A stretch of DNA of 30,693 nt from Christensenella sp. UBA1431 (GCA_002329665.1 DCTV01000073.1:22574-53266), one strand, 5' to 3'; positions 1 to 8,200 are shown, numbered from the stretch's first letter. Notes: generated from the sequence alone by a model not told the origin. A program made the numbers and translations.

Positions 1-58
1 TCGCGCATGGTGATTTTCTCGGCTTAGCGCATTAATAATCACGCATCCCGCGGCTGTG

Positions 59-1210
59 TTAACGGAGCCTTTCAAACAATGCTCCCCACTTTTGGGCTTC
101 AAGCTGTACGGGGTTGCAGCTCATGCTGTTTCCGAAACATTTCTCCCCCATGGTCCTGGCCATTTCCGCACTGGCGCCCAGCCATTTGATGTCGGCCGGT
201 ATCCCGATGTGGGCGTTGAGTTCCCTGATAAACTCGATCGCGGCCTTCGTCCCGTCCCCGGGCGTATTGAAACGCTTCCGGAGCAGTACCTCTCCGACCG
301 GGTCATACAGGGTCGGGTCTTCTTCTGCGTTGATCTCCATGACATAGGGCAGCGTGATGCCCACGCCCAGCCCGTGCGGTATGGGGAAATACACGTTGAG
401 CGCCATGCCCAGCCCGTGCGCGGCGCCGTTGCCGCTGTTTGAGAACGCGAGACCGCCCATGTACGCGGCCAGCGACATGCCCTCGCGCGCCTCGATGTCC
501 TCCCCGTTGTCGTATGCCCTTTTGAGGTACCTGCCTGCGAGTTCGATCCCCCTGAGCGAAAGCGGCTTCGTGATGGGTGTGGCCTTCCACGTCGCGTACG
601 ACTCCATGCAATGGGTCATGGCGTCGATCCCCGTGATGGCCGTGACCTTGGGCGGCGCGCTCACGCAGAGCCGCGGGTCGATGATGCACAGGTTCGCGAT
701 GAGCTGGTCGTCGCGCATGCTGCGCTTGAAATGCTCTTTTTTGGAACCGATGACCGCGAGTTTGGTTACCTCCGCGCCGGTCCCGGCCGTGGTCGGCACC
801 GCGATGAAGGGAAGCGGCGGATTCACGACCTTGCGGCCGGTGCCCACGTATTCGAGATAATCCTTCACCGGGGTCCCGTTCGTGATAACCCCCGCCGACG
901 CTTTGCCGACATCCAGCACGCTGCCGCCGCCGACGGACATCACCACATCGCATCCGAACTCTATCGCCTGCGCCGACGCCTCGTCCACATTGGAGACGTC
1001 CGGCTCGCCCACCACGCCAAGATAGCTCGTATGGGCGATGCCCAGCGCATCCAACTGCTTTTCCAGTTTCGAAAGCGTTCCGTTCTTTTCAAAAACGGGG
1101 TCGATCACGATAAGGAACCGCGATCCGATGCCTTCGATATGTTTTCCGATCGCATCCAACGCGCCCGTTTTGTAAATGGTTTTCGAAGGCGCAATAAATG
1201 TGAATTCCAT
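59..1210 (-). CDS. Iron-containing alcohol dehydrogenase
   Basis: Group III (iron-dependent) NAD(P)-linked alcohol dehydrogenase, 383 aa, the normal family length; it interconverts an aldehyde and a primary alcohol or diol in the cytoplasm. The nucleotide-binding GGGS is at residues 94-97. The expected metal ligands are D196 and H200 (in GIDAMTH), H265 (AHGLGMAL) and H279 (PHG), all present. The ATG is preceded by AAGGAGG at good spacing. It is the last visible gene of a minus-strand cassette after an FGGY kinase and a DeoC-like aldolase, so by analogy with FucO it may dispose of the aldehyde released by the aldolase. The substrate is not readable from sequence. Confidence 0.9.
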   Translation of the reverse strand: MEFTFIAPSKTIYKTGALDAIGKHIEGIGSRFLIVIDPVFEKNGTLSKLEKQLDALGIAHTSYLGVVGEPDVSNVDEASAQAIEFGCDVVMSVGGGSVLDVGKASAGVITNGTPVKDYLEYVGTGRKVVNPPLPFIAVPTTAGTGAEVTKLAVIGSKKEHFKRSMRDDQLIANLCIIDPRLCVSAPPKVTAITGIDAMTHCMESYATWKATPITKPLSLRGIELAGRYLKRAYDNGEDIEAREGMSLAAYMGGLAFSNSGNGAAHGLGMALNVYFPIPHGLGVGITLPYVMEINAEEDPTLYDPVGEVLLRKRFNTPGDGTKAAIEFIRELNAHIGIPADIKWLGASAEMARTMGEKCFGNSMSCNPVQLEAQKWGALFERLR

Positions 1211-1240
1211 GTGTTTCCTCCTTATTCCCCGGGTTCATAG

Positions 1241-1315
1241 CTGCGCTGACGTACCAATGCGCAGCGCCCGTTATAGTGCGAGCGACCGGCCCGAAGTTTG
1301 TCCGTGCCGGCCGCT
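1241..1315. other. Two hairpins between aldolase and alcohol dehydrogenase genes
   Basis: The 137-bp gap between the two cistrons holds two inverted repeats: CTGCGC/GCGCAG (1241-1246 and 1259-1264), and AGCG-a-CCGGC against GCCGG-c-CGCT (1281-1315). Neither is followed by a T-run on the minus strand. They look more like mRNA-stabilising or processing stems than terminators. Confidence 0.4.
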
Positions 1316-1347
1316 AGCTGTGGATCGTTGATGAACTGTATTCGATG

Positions 1348-2067
1348 TCAGGGTTTATACGGAGGAACGATCCCGACGGCGCGCATGGTGTCCAGCGCGT
1401 CGATGATCTCAGGGGCCGCGCGGGTCCCGATGAGGTCCGCGCCGGCCATCAGGAAGTTGTACGCGTTCTGCGGGCGGGGGAACTTCACGCCCGAAACCTT
1501 CGTTTTGGTGGCCGTCCCCGCGCAGACGTCGCGCATGATGATGAACTGTTCCATCGTCGGGCCCTGGTACTGGCCGGTGGCGGTCTTCGCGTAATTGACG
1601 CCCGCTTCCACTATCATCTTGGTGGCCGCGGCGATTTCGTCGTCCTTAAGGAACGCGACGTCTATGATTACCTTTGTGTCCATTCCCTGCGCCGCCGTCA
1701 CGAAATCTTTCAGCTCCTTTTCGACCGACTTAAAGTCGCCCGACATCAGGGCGCCGATGTTCATCGCCATGTCGAGGGACCTTGCGCCCCATTCCACCGC
1801 TTGCTCGGTTTCCTTCGCCTTCGCGTACGCTGTCGTCGAGCCGAAGGGGAACGCGATGCAGCAGGAAGGCTTGATGTCCGTGCCCTTGAGTTCCTCTAAG
1901 ACGATCGGGAGCCAGAAGGGGCTCGACACCTGGAACACGTTCGTGTTGTAGGCAATCGCGTCCTTTGCTCCTGCGCGAACGACCTCTTCCGTCGTGTTCT
2001 TGGGCAGGCACGCGAGGTCAAAACATTTTCCTATTGACTTTTTATCCATCTTGGACAGATCGACCAT
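1348..2067 (-). CDS. DeoC-like class I aldolase
   Basis: A 239-aa TIM-barrel aldolase of the deoxyribose-phosphate aldolase (DERA) family, which cleaves a phosphorylated sugar through a lysine Schiff base. The family residues are visible: D17 in FDLACL (like E. coli DERA), D99 in LDMAMNIG, the Schiff-base lysine K161 in AKTATG, and a second lysine K190 in TKVSG. The N-terminus and surroundings diverge from textbook DERA, so the substrate need not be deoxyribose-5-phosphate. The start is ATG 2067 with AAGGTG upstream. It sits between the FGGY kinase and the alcohol dehydrogenase, which fits a kinase > aldolase > aldehyde-reductase route. Confidence 0.82.
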   Translation of the reverse strand: MVDLSKMDKKSIGKCFDLACLPKNTTEEVVRAGAKDAIAYNTNVFQVSSPFWLPIVLEELKGTDIKPSCCIAFPFGSTTAYAKAKETEQAVEWGARSLDMAMNIGALMSGDFKSVEKELKDFVTAAQGMDTKVIIDVAFLKDDEIAAATKMIVEAGVNYAKTATGQYQGPTMEQFIIMRDVCAGTATKTKVSGVKFPRPQNAYNFLMAGADLIGTRAAPEIIDALDTMRAVGIVPPYKP

Positions 2068-2176
2068 TACTGAATCACACCTTTGACATTTTTTATTTCG
2101 TCCCGCGCCGGCGGCCGCGGCTTCCTGCTAAAAAAGTTAACTGCTCCCGGCGCGTGGCTTGCAAAGTTCTCTCGCC

Positions 2177-2205
2177 GCGGCCCCCGCGAAGGTCGCAGGG
2201 GCCGC
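2177..2205. other. GC-rich hairpin between kinase and aldolase genes
   Basis: GCGGCCCC/GGGGCCGC arms form a strong stem in the 165-bp gap between the kinase stop and the aldolase start. No T-run follows directly on the minus strand. It is probably a processing or stability element that tunes downstream expression. Confidence 0.4.
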
Positions 2206-2232
2206 CGACTAAGAACGAGAGATGGAGGTCGG

Positions 2233-3801
2233 TTACACGCGTTCTTGCTGGAATTTGTTGAGCCCCGGGAAGAAGTCGGGGGTCGTTGCGGCAAAGAACC
2301 TGTTGTACAGGTCGAACAGCTCCGCATAGATCTCGACGTTTGCCGGGATGGGGTCGAACCGCTTGTCGACCTGGACCATGTTGGCCGCGGCTTCTTGCAG
2401 GTCCTTGTACACGCCCTGTCCGACGGCCGCGCACATGGCGGCGCCCAGGGAAGTCGCTTCGGCGCACTTGATGGTTTCCATCTGCTTGTTGAAAACGTCG
2501 GCCATGATCTGGTTCCAGAAGTCGGACTTCGCGCCTCCGCCCGTTACGCGGATCTGGTTGACGTCCTGCTCGATCGTCTCCTCGATACCGATAATCATGC
2601 TCTTGATCTCCATCGCGACGCCTTCCATGACCGAACGGATCATGTCGCTCTTGCCGTGGGCGAAGGTCAGGCCGGTGAACGTGGCGCGCGCATCGTAGTT
2701 GAAGCGCGGGCAGTCTGCGCCGGCCATCCAGGCGGTGTAAATCAGGCCTTTGGAGCCAACGGGCGACTTGCTGGCCAGTTCGGTCAGCGCGTTGAACACG
2801 GAAGTGCCCATCAGCTTCGCGTTAGCATCTTCCAGCTGGCAGAAGTGCTCCTTGAACCATTCGACGGAGCTCGCAGCGGAGCTGGAGTTGGCTTCTATCT
2901 GCCAGATGCCGGGGCAGCAGTGGCCGAGGATCTGGATTTTGCCGCCCTTATGGCGTACAGGACGGCTGCAGTACGCGTGCGCAACGCCCGCGGTGCCCAC
3001 GCACAGCGACATCATTCCGTCGCGGGTAACGCCCAGGCCGGTGCAGGCGCAGCGCTGGTCGCCGGCGCCCGCGTATACCGGGGTGCCTTCCTTCAGGCCG
3101 GTCTTCTCGGCGACGTCCTTGGGAATATGGCCGCAGAGGGTGCCCGTGTCGACGCGATCGCAGTACAGGCCGACGTCGAGGTCGTACATCTTCGCCCATT
3201 CGGGGTTGTACTCGAACTTCGTCGCGTCGGCGATCTTGGAATACGCGATGCCCGGTTTATCGTCGAAGTAGTTCTCGCCCGTGAACGCCTTACACAGCAT
3301 CGCGTGCATGCCAACGATCCTGTCGGTTTTTTCCCAGAGTTCCGGGAAATTCTTCCTGAACCAGAGGACCTTGGAAAGCGTCGGCAGCGTTCCCAGCGGG
3401 AAGCCCGTCATCGCATAATCCGCGACTTCGTCGATGCCGGCTTTGTCCCAGCAATCCCTGATGTAGGGGAACTGATCCGCGCCGCGCATGTCGCACCACA
3501 GCAGGATGTTGTAGAGGAAGTTGCCGTCCTTGTCCACGGGTACGAACGACGTACAGATGTGCGTGAAGCTCACGCCGATGATTTCCTCAGCCTTGACGCC
3601 GGCGGCGGCAATGGCGCCCTTGGCGGAAAGGAAGGATTTTTCCACGATGTCGGCTGGATCCTGGGAGTACCAGCCCGGACGGGGATAGGTGGTGGTCGTG
3701 TTAAAATAGTCCTGCCCGATCTCGTTTCCCTTGAGGTCGTACACCACGGATTTCGTACCTGTGGTTCCGAAGTCGACGCCCAGAACATACTGGTTTGCCA
3801 T
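2233..3801 (-). CDS. FGGY-family carbohydrate kinase
   Basis: A 522-aa ATP-dependent sugar or polyol kinase of the xylulokinase/glycerol kinase superfamily, cytoplasmic. The N-terminal phosphate loop DFGTTGTK is at residues 10-17, the catalytic aspartate is D248 in AGAGDQR, and the C-terminal FGGY signature begins with TGGGAKSDFWNQ. The start ATG 3801 is chosen over an upstream in-frame ATG because AGGAGG lies just before it. It is first in the minus-strand cassette and divergent from a SorC regulator, a family that usually senses phosphorylated sugars, so its product may be the inducer. Its sequence is not close enough to any kinase I know to name the sugar; LsrK, XylB and L-fuculokinase relatives remain possible. 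Confidence 0.88.
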   Translation of the reverse strand: MANQYVLGVDFGTTGTKSVVYDLKGNEIGQDYFNTTTTYPRPGWYSQDPADIVEKSFLSAKGAIAAAGVKAEEIIGVSFTHICTSFVPVDKDGNFLYNILLWCDMRGADQFPYIRDCWDKAGIDEVADYAMTGFPLGTLPTLSKVLWFRKNFPELWEKTDRIVGMHAMLCKAFTGENYFDDKPGIAYSKIADATKFEYNPEWAKMYDLDVGLYCDRVDTGTLCGHIPKDVAEKTGLKEGTPVYAGAGDQRCACTGLGVTRDGMMSLCVGTAGVAHAYCSRPVRHKGGKIQILGHCCPGIWQIEANSSSAASSVEWFKEHFCQLEDANAKLMGTSVFNALTELASKSPVGSKGLIYTAWMAGADCPRFNYDARATFTGLTFAHGKSDMIRSVMEGVAMEIKSMIIGIEETIEQDVNQIRVTGGGAKSDFWNQIMADVFNKQMETIKCAEATSLGAAMCAAVGQGVYKDLQEAAANMVQVDKRFDPIPANVEIYAELFDLYNRFFAATTPDFFPGLNKFQQERV

Positions 3802-3933
3802 GTTGAATTCCTCCTGTCTATTTTTCGATAGTCCCGTTGCCTGATGCACGAGCACTCTTTATGTTCAATACATGGAAGTTCGGCCCCCTTCGCCGGCCCC
3901 TTTACACGCCGTCCCGGCGCTATAGATATGAAA

Positions 3934-3976
3934 TGTTACATATGCTCACTTACTAATCTTATGTTGTGTGTTACAT
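3934..3976. promoter_or_regulatory. TGTTACAT direct repeats, putative SorC-regulator operators
   Basis: TGTTACAT occurs at 3934-3941 and again at 3969-3976, 35 bp apart. The first lies in the palindrome ATGT-T-ACAT; the second overlaps the kinase -10 box. This placement suits a repressor acting on the kinase promoter, and the divergent SorC protein is the obvious candidate. Binding is inferred. Confidence 0.45.
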
Positions 3977-4002
3977 TTTATCAACTTATGGTCTTTTGTC
4001 AA
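3975..4002 (-). promoter_or_regulatory. Promoter of kinase-aldolase-dehydrogenase cassette
   Basis: On the minus strand TTGACA (4002-3997) and TAAAAT (3980-3975) are 16 bp apart, a strong sigma-A-type pair. It predicts a transcript start near 3968 and a leader of about 165 nt before the kinase ATG. Confidence 0.7.
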
Positions 4003-4122
4003 TAGGTATGTGCTAAAACACCGATATAATTTTCATTCGGGCGTGCGTATCGCAATCGGCGTGTTGCACATGAAAATATTCCGTTTTTCGTATGATCTGC
4101 CCGCGTCTAAAAAACGAATGCA

Positions 4123-4150
4123 TTGACAATCGATGCATTGCTGATAAAAT
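4123..4150 (+). promoter_or_regulatory. Promoter of SorC-family regulator
   Basis: TTGACA (4123-4128) and TAAAAT (4145-4150) are 16 bp apart, the same hexamers and spacing as the opposing kinase promoter. The predicted start near 4157 rules out the in-frame ATGs at 4092 and 4149 as translation starts. Confidence 0.7.
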
Positions 4151-4199
4151 GGATAGCGTAACGATTTTCGACAATGCCCTGGAAATGATGGAGACGGAT

Positions 4200-5138
4200 A
4201 TGCGTTTTGACAGCCGCGACATGGTGAAAGTAGCCCATTATTATTACAATATCGGCCTGAACCAGCAGGAGATCGCCGACAAGTTCAGCATGTCCCGGCA
4301 AAGGGTGAACCGGCTCCTGAAAAAGGCGCTCGCCGAGGGCGTCGTCGAAATCAGGGTGCGCGGCTACAACAATTCCAACGCGATGCTGGAGAGCGAACTG
4401 GAAAGCAAGCTCAACCTCAGGGAGGCCCTCGTCGTGGACAGCAACGACCTGAGCACGCTGAGCGCCACCAGCATACGCTACCTCAAAGGGATCGTCCAGG
4501 AAGGGTGGAACATCGGCGTTTCACATGGCACAACCATCGCCAGGCTCTGCGAAGCCCCGGCCGCCAAGGAAAAGCACGACATCCGAATCGTCCAGCTCAC
4601 CGGCGGCATGAATACGATCAACATCTCTTCGAGACCGGACGAGATTACGATCAAGTTCGCCCGCATATTCGGCGGGGAGCCGCACGTGCTTTTCGCCCCC
4701 GCGATTCCGGACAACCCCGGCCTCAGGAAACTCATCATGGAGGAAAGCCAGTACAAAGAGATACAAAAGCTGTATTCAAACATCCAGGTCTCTGTCGTAT
4801 CGGTCGGCGCGCTTACCGAAACCAACATGCTCCTGCAGGTGGGGTCGCTGAACAAGGCGGACTTCGACATGCTGCTCGGGAAAAACTGCGTAGGCGACGT
4901 GCTCCTTCGTTTCATCGACATAGAAGGCAGAATCGTCGACCCGCAGATCAACGAGCGGGTGATGAGCATCCCGGTGGAAGACTATATGAAGATTGGCCTT
5001 CGCGTCGGGGTCGCTTACGGCGCCGAAAAGGTCCGCGCGATCACGGCCGCGATCAACGGCGGCTTCATCAACGTCCTCATCACGGATTCCGACACCGCGA
5101 AGCTTTTGGTCGAGGCCAGGGATTCCGGACTGGTATAG
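4200..5138 (+). CDS. SorC/DeoR-type sugar-binding transcriptional regulator
   Basis: A 312-aa SorC-family regulator, the usual length. The N-terminal helix-turn-helix spans about residues 18-42 (IGLNQQEIADKFSMSRQRVNR); the rest is the phosphosugar-binding domain typical of SorC, CggR and LsrR. The start ATG 4200 has GGAG six bases upstream and follows the predicted transcription start, whereas the longer in-frame version would begin upstream of the promoter. It is divergent from the kinase cassette and very probably controls it, with a phosphorylated intermediate as effector; that part is inference. A strong terminator follows. Confidence 0.88.
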   Translation: MRFDSRDMVKVAHYYYNIGLNQQEIADKFSMSRQRVNRLLKKALAEGVVEIRVRGYNNSNAMLESELESKLNLREALVVDSNDLSTLSATSIRYLKGIVQEGWNIGVSHGTTIARLCEAPAAKEKHDIRIVQLTGGMNTINISSRPDEITIKFARIFGGEPHVLFAPAIPDNPGLRKLIMEESQYKEIQKLYSNIQVSVVSVGALTETNMLLQVGSLNKADFDMLLGKNCVGDVLLRFIDIEGRIVDPQINERVMSIPVEDYMKIGLRVGVAYGAEKVRAITAAINGGFINVLITDSDTAKLLVEARDSGLV

Positions 5139-5168
5139 GCTTTTGAGGCACTGCCGCGCCGCGGCCTT

Positions 5169-5201
5169 CCGATGCAAACTTCGGTTGCATCGGTTTTTCT
5201 T
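5169..5201 (+). terminator. Terminator of SorC regulator gene
   Basis: CCGATGCAA and TTGCATCGG form a perfect 9-bp stem with a 7-nt loop, followed by TTTTTCTT. It lies 30 bp after the regulator stop. Confidence 0.85.
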
Positions 5202-5386
5202 GTAGGTTGAAACGCCGCTCCAGGCACCGTTTCGCCGGGATTGGATTGAAGCGGTCCTCTTAAACCCTCGAGTTCACGGATATTCTGCTATGTTCTTGCC
5301 CGCGCAGGCGAGACGTGATTTCGGGCGGGTGGGGATTATCCCCTCATATCCATTTATTATTTTTCGTCGTGATCACTTTATCGGCA

Positions 5387-5405
5387 CGAATACGCCCCGT
5401 ATTCG
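5387..5405. repeat. Perfect inverted repeat downstream of ATPase gene
   Basis: CGAATACG-CCC-CGTATTCG lies 23 bp beyond the ATPase stop. There is no T-run on the minus side, so it is a weak candidate for the 3' end of the ATPase transcript. The rest of 5202-5427 holds nothing recognisable. Confidence 0.4.
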
Positions 5406-5427
5406 GTATCGGGTGGGGATAAATCCT

Positions 5428-7983
5428 TTACGCCAAAGGCCGCTGCCTGCTGTTTCCGGCCCCGGCCTTCCGCCTCTTTGCCAGCTTTACCAGTTCGTAC
5501 CACAGCGTGGCAGCGCCCGCGACGCCCGCCACGAGGAGCAGCCGGCCGAAGGAGAGCGGCGCGAGCCTGAGGTACGCGTTCAGCGGCGTATAGACCATCG
5601 CCAGCAGGAGGGCGACCGTCCCCGCGCTCGCCATCCACATGACCCAGTCGCGCCCCAGCCGCCGCATGGAAGCAAAGACCGTGTCTGAGTCCGAGGCGTT
5701 GACCATCACCAGAAGGACGTTGCCCAGGAAGAGAACCGCAAGGCCCATCGTGCGCGCGAGCGCGGGGTCTGACGGAATCTCCAGAAGGCTCAGGTAATAC
5801 GCCCCGAACGACGCGGCAAAGAGCGCCAGCCCCTGCGCGATGCTCTTGATCAGCAGGCCCGGGCCGATGATCTTCTCGCCGGCCTTGCGCGGCGGGCGCT
5901 CCATGACGTCTTTCTCGGCGGGCTGGCGTTCGAGCACGACGGAACACGTCGGGTCGATTATAAGTTCCAGCAGCACGATGTGCAGCGGCAGCAGCATCAA
6001 TAGCGAAGCCGTCAGCCCCAGCATCGGCGCGAACAGCGAGGCCAGCGCGATAGGCACGTGTATGGCCAGGACGTAGCCTACGGCCTTTCGGATGTTGTCA
6101 AAGATCCGCCTGCCGTCGCGCACGGTCTGCACGATGGTCGTAAAATTGTCGTCCAGCAGGACGAGGTCCGCCGCTTCCCTCGACACTTCCGAGCCGCGCT
6201 TGCCCATCGCGATGCCGATGTCGGCGTACTTGAGCGCGGGCGCGTCGTTCACGCCGTCCCCCGTCATCGCCACGACGTCCCCGTTATCCCTGAACGCCCT
6301 GACGATGCGCATCTTATGCTCCGGCACGACGCGCGCGAAGATGCTCGCGTCCCTCACCCTCTCCCTGAGTTCCCCGTCGTTCATGGCGTCGAGTTCTTTC
6401 CCGGTGACGATCTTATCGCAGCCCGGCATGCCGACCTGCCTGGCGATGGACGCCGCGGTCGCGCCGCTGTCGCCGGTGATCATCACGACGCGGATCCCGG
6501 CCCTGACGCACAGGGCGATGTCCTCTTTCACCGACTCGCGCGGCGGGTCGGCAAGGCCTATGAGGCCGCAAAAGTTTAATTCGCATTCCTGCAACGTTTG
6601 GGGCACGGACGCCGGGTCATCGAGCCGCATCTCCCCCACCGCGATCACGCGCAGCCCTTCTTCCGACATCCTGAGGACCGCCGCTTGTACGCTTTCGCGT
6701 TCTTCTTCCGTCATAGCGCAGATTTCCGTCACGCTTTCGGGCGACCCCTTCGCCGCGATGACGACGCCGCCGCCTTTTCCCCAGACGTGCCCCATCATCC
6801 TGGTCTCGTTGGTGAACGGGTACTCGAGGACCAGTTCACCGTCAAAAAGCGCCCCGGCGCCTTGCTCCTCGCAATAGGAGAGGATGGCCTTTTCCATCGG
6901 GTCGTAGGCCTGGGTCTCGCAGGCCATCCCCGCGACCCTGCACAGGGCCTTTGTATCGCCGCCTGCGGCCCAGGTTTCCCGCACCGTCATCCGGTTCAGC
7001 GTGATCGTCCCGGTCTTGTCTACGCAGAGCACGGAGACCGCCCCCAGCGTTTCCACGGCCGGGAGCCGCCTGACGAGCGAGTGCTTCTTCGCGAGCCGCC
7101 AGGCGCCCAGCGAAAGGAACACCGTGAGTATGACCGGGAATTCCTCGGGGATCATGGCCATGGCCAGCGTGATGCCGGAAAGCACGCTCTGGATGACCCT
7201 GTCCCCGAAGGCGAGCCCCGATACGTTCAGGTACGTGACCGCGCTCACCAGCGCGAAGAGCACGGCCGCGACGCCGGCGCTCAGCCTGACGAGCTTCCCG
7301 GTCTGTTTCTCGAGCGGCGTGGGCCTGTCAGGCGCCTCCGCGACGTCCTTGCCGATCCTGCCGTACTCCGTATCGGGGCCCGTCTTCTTTACGAGCACCT
7401 CCGCCGTGCCCTGCGTCACCAGCGTGCCCGCATAGCAGGTGTCCCTGCGCCAGTATTCCCCCTCGTCTACGTCCGCCTGGCCGGCCGGCAGCTTCCACAC
7501 GCCTTCCGATTCGCCGGTGAGGGACGATTCGTCCACGCTAAGGTCGCTCGCCTTCACGATAAGGCCGTCGGCCGGTATCTTGACGCCTTCCGATATGAGC
7601 ATCAAATCGCCCGGCACCAGCTCCGCGCTGGGGATGCGCTTTTCCGCCCCGTCCCGGACCACGCCGATCTGCGGGGCGGACAGGTCCTTGAGCGCCTGCA
7701 GCGTCCGGTCGGTTTTCCATTGCTGTATGATGTCGATGCTGATGATGCCGGTGACGAAGACGAGCATGATGATGCCGTCCAGCGGCTCGCCGAGTATGAA
7801 ATAGATGGTCGCAGCGGCGATGAGCAGAAGGAACATCGGTTCACAGAGGACTTCCGCGATCTTGCCAAGCAGGTTCTTCTTCTTTTGGGCCGTGATCTCG
7901 TTGCGGCCGAATCGCTTTTGCAGTTCCCTTGCCTCTTCGCTCGTCAGGCCGGCGCTGTAATGGCTGTTGCGCATCGCGTCCAT
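5428..7983 (-). CDS. P-type cation-transporting ATPase, metal specificity uncertain
   Basis: An 851-aa integral-membrane P-type ATPase with a P2-like layout: N-terminal cation-ATPase domain, M1-M2 (about 45-85), actuator loop with TGES (156-159), M3-M4, phosphorylation site DKTGT (322-326), nucleotide-domain KGSPE (412-416), hinge GDGVND (575-580), then C-terminal membrane segments. M4 carries PEEFP (279-283) instead of the PEGLP of Ca2+ pumps, and M6 carries DPTC (677-680), so calling it a calcium pump is not justified. The start ATG 7983 follows GGAGG; the longer open frame runs back into a structured leader. That leader matches a NiCo riboswitch, which suggests export of Co2+, Ni2+ or Fe2+. 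Confidence 0.9.
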   Translation of the reverse strand: MDAMRNSHYSAGLTSEEARELQKRFGRNEITAQKKKNLLGKIAEVLCEPMFLLLIAAATIYFILGEPLDGIIMLVFVTGIISIDIIQQWKTDRTLQALKDLSAPQIGVVRDGAEKRIPSAELVPGDLMLISEGVKIPADGLIVKASDLSVDESSLTGESEGVWKLPAGQADVDEGEYWRRDTCYAGTLVTQGTAEVLVKKTGPDTEYGRIGKDVAEAPDRPTPLEKQTGKLVRLSAGVAAVLFALVSAVTYLNVSGLAFGDRVIQSVLSGITLAMAMIPEEFPVILTVFLSLGAWRLAKKHSLVRRLPAVETLGAVSVLCVDKTGTITLNRMTVRETWAAGGDTKALCRVAGMACETQAYDPMEKAILSYCEEQGAGALFDGELVLEYPFTNETRMMGHVWGKGGGVVIAAKGSPESVTEICAMTEEERESVQAAVLRMSEEGLRVIAVGEMRLDDPASVPQTLQECELNFCGLIGLADPPRESVKEDIALCVRAGIRVVMITGDSGATAASIARQVGMPGCDKIVTGKELDAMNDGELRERVRDASIFARVVPEHKMRIVRAFRDNGDVVAMTGDGVNDAPALKYADIGIAMGKRGSEVSREAADLVLLDDNFTTIVQTVRDGRRIFDNIRKAVGYVLAIHVPIALASLFAPMLGLTASLLMLLPLHIVLLELIIDPTCSVVLERQPAEKDVMERPPRKAGEKIIGPGLLIKSIAQGLALFAASFGAYYLSLLEIPSDPALARTMGLAVLFLGNVLLVMVNASDSDTVFASMRRLGRDWVMWMASAGTVALLLAMVYTPLNAYLRLAPLSFGRLLLVAGVAGAATLWYELVKLAKRRKAGAGNSRQRPLA

Positions 7984-8064
7984 GGATCGTCTGACCTCCG
8001 TTGCTTTTATAAGCGTTTTTGGATTCGCTCCGATGCAATGCATTCGGTCCGTTGACGAAGATAG

Positions 8065-8102
8065 AAAAAAATCCCACGGAACATTTACCTGTCCCGCGGG
8101 AT
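8065..8102 (-). terminator. Regulatory terminator in the ATPase leader
   Basis: Read on the minus strand, ATCCCGCGGGACA pairs with TGTTCCGTGGGAT (13 bp, two G-U pairs) around a GGTAAA loop, followed by TTTTTTTCT. It sits 80 bp upstream of the ATPase start, downstream of that gene's own promoter, so it acts as an attenuator. Its 5' arm includes the GGGACAG that closes the aptamer, as expected for a switch in which ligand binding prevents termination. Confidence 0.85.
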
Positions 8103-8167
8103 GAATCCGCTGCCCCCTGGCCCGGCCGCACGGGCCGCATATCGCGCCCGCCGCCTGCTCAGTTTGT
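8086..8167 (-). promoter_or_regulatory. NiCo (czcD-type) transition-metal riboswitch aptamer
   Basis: The minus-strand leader contains, in order, AACTGAGCAGGC, a GC-rich helix, GCGGCCGGGC, GGCAGCGGAT and GCGGGACAG. As I recall the NiCo riboswitch (four-way junction binding Co2+/Ni2+, also reported to respond to Fe2+), its conserved core reads ACUGAGCAGGC ... GCAGCCGGGC ... GGCAACAGAU ... GUGGGACAG, a close match in order and spacing. The downstream terminator shares the last block. The family is known to precede metal efflux genes. This assignment rests on memory of the consensus, not on a covariance-model search. Confidence 0.82.
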
Positions 8168-8200
8168 ACTGTGCGAATGCAGTAGTAAAGAGTTAATGCG

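Noticed and set aside
1..58. Possible start of a further minus-strand gene at ATG 8-6
   Set aside because: Only two codons are inside the window and the ribosome site is weak; nothing can be supported.
2083..3831. 582-aa open frame on the plus strand opposite the kinase gene
   Set aside because: It is an antisense shadow of a well-supported FGGY kinase in GC-rich DNA; no domain, ribosome site or promoter supports it.
59..3855. Assigning the cassette to autoinducer-2 processing (lsrK/lsrF/lsrR)
   Set aside because: SorC regulator, FGGY kinase and a DeoC-fold aldolase recall lsr, but the aldolase has DERA-type motifs, an iron alcohol dehydrogenase is added, and no lsr transporter or lsrG is visible.
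4092..4199. N-terminal extension of the SorC regulator
   Set aside because: The predicted transcript starts near 4157, after the upstream ATGs; GGAG before ATG 4200 and family length favour the shorter form.
6598..8055. 485-aa plus-strand open frame opposite the P-type ATPase
   Set aside because: Low-complexity, R/H-rich translation typical of an antisense shadow; it also runs into the riboswitch leader.
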